Shown here piece by piece: positions 5,675-10,879 of a stretch of 11,224 nt of DNA; within the stretch, counting starts at the first letter, position 1, and the number at the start of each line of letters is the position of its first letter. Source of the DNA: Treponema sp. (GTDB lineage: Bacteria > Spirochaetota > Spirochaetia > Treponematales > Treponemataceae); assembly GCA_017622055.1 (NCBI GenBank), contig JAGARY010000275.1, positions 1 through 11,224 on the forward strand, written 5' to 3'. Below the pieces are notes generated by a model. It searched no databases. It saw only the letters and a list, made by a program, of their open reading frames with translations, and was not told the origin of the DNA. The position numbers and the translations under genes were made by a program.

Positions 5675-7132
5675 ATGAGTTTAAATTGTAACGAAATTAA
5701 TTTAGTTTTAGAAGAATTATCAATTCAAGGTGCATTTATTCAAGATATAATTCAGCCTGGATTTGATACTTTAGCACTTTACACTTACAAAGAAGGAACT
5801 GCAAAAACAGTTTTAATTTGTACAGCTCAAAATTCTGTGCGCTTAAACGAAACTAGAAGAAAAATCACAAAGAATAATAAGCCTCTTAGATTTATGGAAT
5901 TTTTAAAATCTCGCATAAAAGGTTGCAGAATAAATTCCATTGAACAAATTGGGCTTGAACGTGTTGTAAAACTTGAACTTTCTCACAGTGAAAACGAATT
6001 TTTTAATTTATATATTCGTCTTTGGAACAATGCCGCTAATGTAATTCTATGTGATCAAAATGATTTAGTTTTAGATTCAATGTTCCGTCGTCCTGAACGC
6101 TACGAAGTAAAAGGTGAAACTTTTATTCCTCCTGCTGTAATTCAAGAAAAATATGAAGATTCTTTACAAAAGTTTCCTGTTCGCCAATGGGAAAATCAGC
6201 ATGTAAATCAAAATGACCCAGAGTGGGTTGCAAAATCTTTTAATGAATATATTGATTTTTGGTATGGTGAATTTGCACAAAGTCTTTCTCGTGAAGCTTT
6301 ATTAGAAAAAGCTGAAAAATGGTATAACTCAAATTTAAGCAAAAAAGAAAATGCTTTGAATAATCTTTTGCAAAAAAAAGAAAGTTTTAAAAATGCAGAT
6401 AGTTTAAAACATCAAGGCGATTTAATTTTGGCTTACGGACATTTAATTTCTGAAGATTCAAATTTTTTGGAATGTGAAGATTACGAAACTGGAAAAACAG
6501 TTCGTCTTGTAATTAATCCAAAAAAATCAGCACAGGAAAACGCCGCAGATTATTATAAAAATTACAAAAAAGCTGTTTCTGGTAGCGAAGAAATTGAACA
6601 CGATATTGAGATTGCAAAAAAACAAATTGAAAAATTAAACGCACTTTACGAAGAAATAAAAAACGAGCCAAATCCTGTAAAAATTGAACAACTTTTACGC
6701 AAAGACACAACACCAAAGCAAAAGCAAAAAAAATCTCATCCAGGTTTGGAATATGTTGTAAATGGTTGGACAATTTATGTAGGTCGTGATGCAAATGAAA
6801 ATGATGAACTTTTGCGTCGTCATGTGCGTGGTGAAGATATGTGGCTTCATGTTAGAGATTTTCCTGGTGGTTATGTTTTTATTAAAGCTCAAAAAAATAA
6901 AACTGTTCCTTTAGATATTTTGTTAGATGCGGGAAATTTAGCTGTGTATTACTCTAAGGCTAGAAATGCGGGAAAAACTGATTTATATTACACCCACGTA
7001 AAATATTTGCGCCGTGCAAAAAATGGTCCAAAGGGACTTGTTCTTCCAACTCAAGAAAAAAATCTTTGCATTACACCAGATAAACAAAGACTTTCAAAAT
7101 TAGATTATTTGCATAAGGAAGCTTTACTATAA
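5675..7132 (+). CDS. rqcH: NFACT / RqcH-like ribosome quality control protein
   Basis: This 485-residue protein belongs to the NFACT family (FbpA/RqcH/Rqc2), which binds split 50S subunits carrying stalled chains and adds C-terminal alanine tails. An N-terminal NFACT-N domain (about 4-165) includes FIQDIIQPGFDTLAL and LRFMEFLKSRIKG. A helical, partly coiled-coil middle lies at about 200-345, with lysine/glutamate-rich helices near 222-240 and 305-330. The C-terminal NFACT-R (DUF814) domain (about 357-470) has WTIYVGRDANENDELL, DMWLHVRDFPGGYVFIK and NLAVYYSKAR. ATG 5675 is chosen: AAAGG lies at 5668-5672 and homologues start MSLN/MAL-like here. The upstream in-frame TTG at 5630 would add 15 unusual hydrophobic residues. 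The conserved Asp-Arg pair that contacts tRNA in RqcH appears here as Glu95-Arg96 (IGLERVV). The gene symbol is by homology only. Confidence 0.88.
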   Translation: MSLNCNEINLVLEELSIQGAFIQDIIQPGFDTLALYTYKEGTAKTVLICTAQNSVRLNETRRKITKNNKPLRFMEFLKSRIKGCRINSIEQIGLERVVKLELSHSENEFFNLYIRLWNNAANVILCDQNDLVLDSMFRRPERYEVKGETFIPPAVIQEKYEDSLQKFPVRQWENQHVNQNDPEWVAKSFNEYIDFWYGEFAQSLSREALLEKAEKWYNSNLSKKENALNNLLQKKESFKNADSLKHQGDLILAYGHLISEDSNFLECEDYETGKTVRLVINPKKSAQENAADYYKNYKKAVSGSEEIEHDIEIAKKQIEKLNALYEEIKNEPNPVKIEQLLRKDTTPKQKQKKSHPGLEYVVNGWTIYVGRDANENDELLRRHVRGEDMWLHVRDFPGGYVFIKAQKNKTVPLDILLDAGNLAVYYSKARNAGKTDLYYTHVKYLRRAKNGPKGLVLPTQEKNLCITPDKQRLSKLDYLHKEALL

Positions 7133-7135
7133 ATT

Positions 7136-8056
7136 ATGAATCACATCCCAGTTGAAAGTTTAGAAAAATTGTCCTCTTATTCTAGTGTTTTACCTTGGCT
7201 TCATTTGCTATTTAGATTTAGAACTGCAAAAAAAGGTTGGAAACTTATTTTTACTGTAATTTGGGATTTTTTTAGTTTACAAAATTTACACAAATTTAAG
7301 ATTACAAAGCATCCTGTTATTTTTGTAGATGCTCCACTTGATGAAAAAATTCCTTTTGAGCCATCAAAAGTAAAAACATACATGAATTTTATTCCATATT
7401 TTTTAAAACCAACTGTTATGCTAATAAAAAGAATGGGATATAAAAATGCTGCTCCATATTTAAATGAATATTTAGATTTTATTGCTACAATGTATAAAAA
7501 TGCGGCTTCAATCTACAGATTTTGTATGACAACTACAAACCGTCCAGATTACAAAAAAGGAAAAGAATTTAAAGCAATTCATGCAGCAGACCCACACCTA
7601 TTATGTGTTCCAAGTTTGCATGTTGCAATTGCTGCTGGAACTTACGCTTGGTTTAAACAATTTTTTAAGAAAAATATTTTTGAAAAAGAAGAAGCTGATT
7701 TTTATTTGAATGAACTTTTTTATGAAGGTCAAAAAATTACAGAAAGTGTTTTGTATGTAAAACAACACAGTGTAAATTGTATTCCAATTGCTTTATATAT
7801 GCTTTCTTCTTCTATGAATAAAGATTTTTTTTCTGTAAATGATGCAGATTATTTTATGACTTCTTTATTTTCTGATTGTTCTGATATTGATGAAAATTCT
7901 AAAACTGAAATTAGAGAATATTTTAAATTTATGTATGAACGAAATTTCTTAGAAAATATTTACGCAGATAAATGGCAAGATTGTATAAAACACTGGTTAA
8001 TTGATTACGCAAAAGAAACAAATCAAAATTGGGAATTATTGGAAGAACGATTATAA
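7136..8056 (+). CDS. Soluble protein with PAP2-phosphatase-like histidine motifs (hypothetical)
   Basis: This 306-residue protein is not confidently assigned. Three pieces match the order of PAP2/acid phosphatase motifs: NRP at 135-137 (as in KxxxxxxRP, though the basic residue Arg128 is one position off), PSLH at 159-162 (as in PSGH), and S204-x6-H211 (as in SRxxxxxHxxxD, with Val for Arg and Cys215 for Asp). His162 and His211 would be the acid and nucleophile. Unlike typical PAP2 enzymes it lacks clear transmembrane helices apart from mildly hydrophobic segments near 84-98 and 158-170. ATG 7136 follows the NFACT stop codon by 3 bp with no separate ribosome site, so translation is probably coupled. 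Function could be phosphoester hydrolysis or a non-catalytic relative; the gene itself is secure. Confidence 0.6.
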   Translation: MNHIPVESLEKLSSYSSVLPWLHLLFRFRTAKKGWKLIFTVIWDFFSLQNLHKFKITKHPVIFVDAPLDEKIPFEPSKVKTYMNFIPYFLKPTVMLIKRMGYKNAAPYLNEYLDFIATMYKNAASIYRFCMTTTNRPDYKKGKEFKAIHAADPHLLCVPSLHVAIAAGTYAWFKQFFKKNIFEKEEADFYLNELFYEGQKITESVLYVKQHSVNCIPIALYMLSSSMNKDFFSVNDADYFMTSLFSDCSDIDENSKTEIREYFKFMYERNFLENIYADKWQDCIKHWLIDYAKETNQNWELLEERL

Positions 8057-8094
8057 AGTTTTATTTATTTTGATTTACAACCGATAATTCTTTT

Positions 8095-8847
8095 ATGAAG
8101 AAGTTTTTAGTTTTATTATTTATTTCATTTTTTTCTATTAATTTATTTTCGTTGGAATTGTATAAATCTAATGTTACTGCTTCTTTTTATGGAGCAGATT
8201 TTCACGGCAAAAAAACATCAAATGGTGAACGATTTAATATGAATGATTTAACTTGCGCTCATAAATCCTTGCCTTTTGATACAATTTTAAAAGTTACAAA
8301 TTTGGAAAATGGAAAATCTGTAAATGTTAGGGTAAACGATAGAGGACCTTTTATTTTGAACAGAGAAATTGATTTATCAACGCAGGCTGCAAAAGATTTA
8401 GATATGGTAAAATCTGGCACTGTAAAAGTAAAATTGGAAATTGTAAAAAAAGGTCCAAATACAAAACTAAGTGTTCAAACTGCAAAAAGTGCCGCTGCAA
8501 TAATGGCAAAACGATATCCAAACAGTGTAAAGAAAACTTCAAAAAATGATTCTGAAAAAACTGTTGTTGCAGAAAAAAAATCAGCTCAAAAAGTGCAAAA
8601 TGTTAATGCAAATGATATTTATAATATTCAAGTTGGAGCCTTTTCTACAAAAGCGGCTGCAAACAAAACTGCTCAACTTTTATTAAAAAATGATTTTAAA
8701 AATGTGTTTTTTCAAACTTCAAAATCAACTGGAGTAGTTAGAGTTGTAATAAAAAATGTGCCTGGAAAAGAAGTTGAAAATATAACAAAAAAATTGCACA
8801 GCGTAGGAATTTGTGAATATTTGGTGAAGAAGAGTGTGAAGCGTTAG
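8095..8847 (+). CDS. rlpA: RlpA-like septal ring lytic transglycosylase with SPOR domain
   Basis: This 250-residue secreted protein has a signal peptide at about residues 1-20 (MKKFLVLLFISFFSINLFS) without a lipobox cysteine, so it should be soluble in the periplasm rather than a lipoprotein like most RlpA. The double-psi beta-barrel domain (about 26-117) carries ASFYG, SNGERFNMNDLTCAHKSLPF and VRVNDRGPF...REIDLS. Glu45, His56, Asp82 and Asp93 fall at conserved positions, including those linked to glycan cleavage in characterised RlpA. A lysine-rich linker (118-170) leads to a SPOR domain (about 174-246, IYNIQVGAFSTKAAANKTAQ), which binds denuded peptidoglycan at division sites. It probably acts in septal peptidoglycan processing. 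No strong ribosome site precedes ATG 8095. It lies 38 bp after the PAP2-like gene. Its stop codon sits in a GCGTTAG word that recurs at 8862. Confidence 0.88.
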   Translation: MKKFLVLLFISFFSINLFSLELYKSNVTASFYGADFHGKKTSNGERFNMNDLTCAHKSLPFDTILKVTNLENGKSVNVRVNDRGPFILNREIDLSTQAAKDLDMVKSGTVKVKLEIVKKGPNTKLSVQTAKSAAAIMAKRYPNSVKKTSKNDSEKTVVAEKKSAQKVQNVNANDIYNIQVGAFSTKAAANKTAQLLLKNDFKNVFFQTSKSTGVVRVVIKNVPGKEVENITKKLHSVGICEYLVKKSVKR

Positions 8848-8861
8848 ATGCATATTCACTT

Positions 8862-8983
8862 GCGTTAGGGATTGTAGGGGCTTGTAAAATGGAAAACGAG
8901 TTAAGAAAAATTGTGTTCAGCAATTTTTTAGCGTTTTCCATTTTATGGAGCGAAAGCGGAACCCCGCAAAGCCCGACGGAAAA
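8862..8983 (+). repeat. Intergenic dispersed repeat with long hairpin
   Basis: The element runs from GCGTTAGGGATTGTAGGGGC to a GC-rich right end (GAGCGAAAGCGGAACCCC, GCAAAGCCCGACGG). Inside, AAAATGGAAAACG (8886-8898) pairs perfectly with CGTTTTCCATTTT (8932-8944), and an inner AAAAATTG/CAATTTTT stem (8906-8913 and 8921-8928) closes on TGTTCAG. The outer GGGGCTT and AAGCCC words are also complementary. The right end is far richer in G+C than the flanking genes. I believe similar intergenic repeats occur in other treponeme genomes, but this is from memory and unverified. It may also end the rlpA transcript. The GCGTTAG word also occurs at 8841-8847. Confidence 0.6.
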
Positions 8984-8990
8984 CTACTCT

Positions 8991-9122
8991 TATCTTGAGT
9001 AAAGAATGTTGGATAAATCTATATCAGATAACGATTTAGATGACTTGTTATTGTGCTTTATTTTGCAAAAAAACTAGCGAAAACAGCACTTTAAGTAAGT
9101 TATTTAAGTAAAAAATGTTTGG
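8991..9122 (+). repeat. Imperfect direct repeats in the gap before the SH3b gene
   Basis: TATCTTGAGTAAAGAATGTTGG (first copy 8991-9012) recurs as TATTTAAGTAAAAAATGTTTGG-like sequence (9101-9122), with a few substitutions and 1-base gaps. TTTAAGTAA also occurs twice close together at 9090-9098 and 9103-9111. The rest of 8984-9149 contains no convincing gene; a 23-codon frame at 9006-9077 has no support. The repeats could be old duplications from element insertion or chance in AT-rich DNA. Confidence 0.35.
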
Positions 9123-9149
9123 CAATGAGTTCAAATATGCTTTATAAAC

Positions 9150-9180
9150 TTGTAGTATTTTAGTATATTAAAACTATAAT
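9150..9180 (+). promoter_or_regulatory. Candidate promoter for the SH3b gene / former integrase
   Basis: A perfect TATAAT (9175-9180) lies 28 bp before the start codon at 9209. The best -35 candidate is TTGTAG (9150-9155), with a long 19-bp spacer. Transcription from about 9187 would leave a leader of about 22 nt carrying the ribosome site. Confidence 0.45.
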
Positions 9181-9197
9181 CTCTGTCTGCCCAAGAT

Positions 9198-9202
9198 AGG
9201 AG
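9198..9202 (+). promoter_or_regulatory. Strong ribosome binding site that decides the start at 9209
   Basis: AGGAG at 9198-9202 stands 6 bp before ATG 9209, the best Shine-Dalgarno arrangement in the window. The alternative start at 9266 has only a weak GGA three bases upstream of the ATG. This favours initiation at 9209 even though the secreted protein itself would be expected to begin at 9266. Confidence 0.7.
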
Positions 9203-9208
9203 ATTAAA

Positions 9209-9265
9209 ATGAACAAACCTTATTTACTGTTCAGAAACCACAATTCACCTTATTGGTATGGAAAA
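9209..9265 (+). pseudogene. N-terminal fragment of a tyrosine recombinase gene (putative)
   Basis: The first 19 codons read MNKPYLLFRNHNSPYWYGK. This resembles the start of tyrosine recombinases of this bacterial group, which often open with a beta strand such as xLFxRxxSPYWYVxF. It does not resemble any leader for an exported protein. After codon 19 the frame changes character and a normal signal peptide begins at Met20. The C-terminal remains of a recombinase lie 0.75 kb downstream on the same strand. I infer that these codons and the ribosome site before them are the 5' end of the disrupted integrase. The match is short and rests on recognition, not on a search. Confidence 0.45.
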
Positions 9266-9991
9266 ATGAAAAATAAACTTAATATAATAATTATATTGTT
9301 TTTATTATCCTCGAAAATTAATGCATATGAAATTCAGGATTTTTCAGATTCTGAATGGTTTGATAATATAACTGTCGAATATATTATTAATAATCAAACT
9401 CCAGTTCTAAGTGAATATGATATTATCAGTTTTAAATTCCCTAAAAAAAATAATTCCTCTGATTATAAAGATTGGGGATATTACAGTATAACTGGAATTG
9501 GTGGAGTGGGAGCATTTTATTCAGTTTCTAAAATAGATGATAATAAATTTATTTTTGAATATGGATATTATCCAAGATCAGCAGATCAAAATGAAAAACC
9601 TGTAAAAGAATCAAATCCAAATACTTATACAGTTTATGTCCAAAATGAAAACACCTTAGTATTAATTAATTCACCACTTGGGATGTATAGAAAGACCTTG
9701 TATAGAAAAAGTTATACTAAAAATTCCTCAATTATAATGGAAGAAGGAATTGTAAATGATTTAAATGTACGAATAAGACTTGAACCATCAACAACAAAAG
9801 GTCTTATTGTAGGAAAACTTCAGACCGGGGCTCATGTTAAAATAATAAAAAAATCAGAACTTTCTGATGCCGATGGCATAAAAAATTATTGGTATCAAAT
9901 ACAAGTTGAAGGATATCCTATATGCTGGATATTTGGCGATTATGTAACAAAACAAGAAGATTTTCTTAAAAACTTTGGAGTTGTAGAATAA
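9209..9991 (+). CDS. Secreted SH3b-domain protein carrying a recombinase-like N-terminal extension
   Basis: This 260-residue frame has three parts. Residues 1-19 look like a recombinase N-terminus. Residues 20-39 form a signal peptide (MKNKLNIIIILFLLSSKINA, cleavage likely before YE). Residues about 40-170 are of unknown fold, rich in aromatic residues and asparagine. Residues about 182-248 are a bacterial SH3 domain (LNVRIRLEPSTTKGLIVGKL, then WYQIQVEGYPICWIFGDYV), as found in proteins that bind the cell wall or sit in the periplasm. ATG 9209 is taken as start because of the AGGAG site; ATG 9266 would give 241 residues and a cleaner export signal. By hand count 14 of 27 isoleucine codons from 9266 onward are ATA, against none in the binding-protein gene at 1655, which points to transfer. 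No catalytic domain is visible and the function is unknown. Confidence 0.7.
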   Translation: MNKPYLLFRNHNSPYWYGKMKNKLNIIIILFLLSSKINAYEIQDFSDSEWFDNITVEYIINNQTPVLSEYDIISFKFPKKNNSSDYKDWGYYSITGIGGVGAFYSVSKIDDNKFIFEYGYYPRSADQNEKPVKESNPNTYTVYVQNENTLVLINSPLGMYRKTLYRKSYTKNSSIIMEEGIVNDLNVRIRLEPSTTKGLIVGKLQTGAHVKIIKKSELSDADGIKNYWYQIQVEGYPICWIFGDYVTKQEDFLKNFGVVE

Positions 9992-10002
9992 ATGTTTCGT
10001 AG

Positions 10003-10028
10003 CCGCCTCGCGGTCAAGCTCCATGGAG
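10003..10028. repeat. GC-rich block with two inverted repeats at the 3' junction of the SH3b gene
   Basis: CCGC-CTC-GCGG (10003-10013) is followed by the perfect 10-bp palindrome CTCCATGGAG (10019-10028). This block begins 11 bp after the SH3b stop codon and is strikingly G+C-rich against its surroundings. It sits where the inserted gene meets the recombinase remains. It could be an insertion scar, a recombination site, part of another dispersed repeat, or simply codons of the old integrase. Confidence 0.5.
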
Positions 10029-10038
10029 ACAAGATTTA

Positions 10039-10446
10039 TCAGCGTTTGTTTTTTTAGATGATAGGACAATGGATACTGATGGATGGTCTGTATAGCTCTA
10101 AAATCAATTGGCTATCCAAATCCAGAAAAAATTTACTTCCACAGTTTTAGACACAGTTGGTGTACAACTACACTTTTAGAAATTGGAGATCAGCGAATTT
10201 GTATGATTCAAAACGGATAAAGTTTTTGCCCATTATGCAAATCACATCAAAAAAGAATCAGCCTTAGAAACAATTGCAAAAACTTCAGAAAGATTATTCG
10301 CACCAATTTTTGAAGAACTATCTATCACTGATATTGAATATTGTATTTGTGATGAAGCAGCAGCAGAAGCAGGGAATAATAGAAATTTGATTTCTTTTAA
10401 TTTGGATGAGGAATCTAAAAATGAAAGAGAAACAACTTTAGCATAA
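10039..10446 (+). pseudogene. Frameshifted C-terminal remains of a tyrosine recombinase
   Basis: Three consecutive pieces in shifting frames reconstruct the catalytic end of a phage-type integrase. Piece 1 (about 10039-10092) reads SAFVFLDDRTMDTDGW and stops at 10093. Piece 2 (about 10095-10217) reads ALKSIGYPNPEKIYFHSFRH and then SWCTTTLLEIGDQRICMIQN; it carries box II His (10140-10142) and Arg (10149-10151) in HSFRH and ends at TAA 10218-10220. Piece 3 (10219-10446) reads KVFAHYANHIKKESALETIA then KTSERLFAPIFEE, with the probable nucleophile Tyr at 10234-10236. The box III GH segment between pieces 2 and 3 is deleted. The first half of the protein, including the box I Arg, is absent. The gene cannot make an active recombinase. 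Confidence 0.75.
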
Positions 10447-10473
10447 AAGTTTTCTTACAACGAAAAGTACAGC

Positions 10474-10665
10474 ATGAGAAAAGAAAATGAAAAGTTATGG
10501 CTTCAGAAAGAAGTCATAGAATTTTTAAGATGCGCTTCATCAACATTTTTTACAGCTAAGCACTATGAAAAACTTAGAGCAAAAGCAATAAAAGATGGAA
10601 ATCGCAGAAAGTACAAGAAATCTGTTGTTCTTGCATTTGTTGAATATTTTCAAAAATCAGTTTAA
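10474..10665 (+). CDS. Excisionase-like helix-turn-helix protein
   Basis: This 63-residue basic protein fits the small MerR/AlpA-like DNA-binding proteins used as excisionases or element regulators. After a short charged start, LWLQKEVIEFLRCASSTF forms the helix-turn-helix (about residues 8-25). A middle basic stretch (KHYEKLRAKAIKDG) leads to GNRRKYKKSVVLAFVEYF, the usual wing and closing helix (RxYxKxxVLAFVE). It lies 27 bp after the recombinase remains on the same strand, which fits an int-xis pair of one element. Unlike the integrase it has no internal stop. No clear ribosome site precedes ATG 10474, so expression is uncertain. It is not established whether it still has a partner. Confidence 0.65.
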   Translation: MRKENEKLWLQKEVIEFLRCASSTFFTAKHYEKLRAKAIKDGNRRKYKKSVVLAFVEYFQKSV

Positions 10666-10672
10666 GCCAGAG

Positions 10673-10686
10673 GCGACATGTGTCGC
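10673..10686. repeat. Short GC-rich inverted repeat after the excisionase-like gene
   Basis: GCGACA and TGTCGC flank a TG dinucleotide, starting 7 bp after the stop codon at 10665. As RNA it would form a 5-bp stem with a 4-nt loop, followed by no T-run, so it is a weak terminator candidate. A half-element attachment site or protein-binding site is also possible. Confidence 0.35.
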
Positions 10687-10749
10687 TGTTTGGGGTGTGA
10701 TGTGATCCCAAAAAAAAGTAGCAGGGACGTTATTTGACACTGTGGGTGC

Positions 10750-10805
10750 GGTAGAATGAGTTATGGAAAATTTGGGGAATTTGTGGTAGAATGGATTGGA
10801 AAATG
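10750..10805 (+). repeat. Imperfect 21-bp direct repeat before the DUF1016 gene
   Basis: GGTAGAATGAGTTATGGAAA (from 10750) is repeated as GGTAGAATGGATTGGAAAATG (from 10785), 35 bp later, with one 2-base gap and two substitutions. Each copy contains a -10-like TAGAAT (10752-10757 and 10787-10792), but neither has a good -35 box at the right distance. The perfect TTGACA at 10734-10739 is only 12 bp from the first. The rest of 10687-10879 holds no gene that I can support. Confidence 0.5.
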
Positions 10806-10879
10806 AATAATTTATAGAAGCGACAACAAGATGTGATTAATCTATTGCTAAACAGTCTGTAGGTATTGGAGTAAAAATA

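Noticed and set aside
6513..6892. Two minus-strand frames inside the NFACT gene
   Set aside because: They are rich in Leu/Phe/Ile as expected for the antisense of a Lys/Glu/Asn-rich coding region, and the sense strand encodes a conserved domain there.
7201..7383. Minus-strand frame of 60 codons inside the PAP2-like gene
   Set aside because: It is antisense to a well-supported 306-codon frame and has no ribosome site or family features.
8351..8941. Minus-strand frames over rlpA and the repeat
   Set aside because: They overlap the conserved barrel and SPOR domains or the repeat hairpin, and show antisense composition.
8862..8983. Integron attC site in the dispersed repeat
   Set aside because: GTTAGGG and GCCCGAC resemble attC core words, but they are in the wrong order (GTT first, AC last) and do not match the consensus ends. 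No integron integrase is visible.
9006..9077. Plus-strand 23-codon frame in the gap before the SH3b gene
   Set aside because: It is too short, has only a weak purine stretch before it, and lies within imperfect direct repeats. There is no sign of a conserved peptide.
9854..10069. Minus-strand frame of 71 codons over the end of the SH3b gene
   Set aside because: It runs antisense to the SH3 domain and across the scar region. It has no ribosome site and no recognisable product.
10705..10760. TTGACA at 10734 as a promoter for the DUF1016 gene
   Set aside because: No -10 box lies at 16-18 bp; the nearest TAGAAT is only 12 bp away and the start codon is about 140 bp further downstream.
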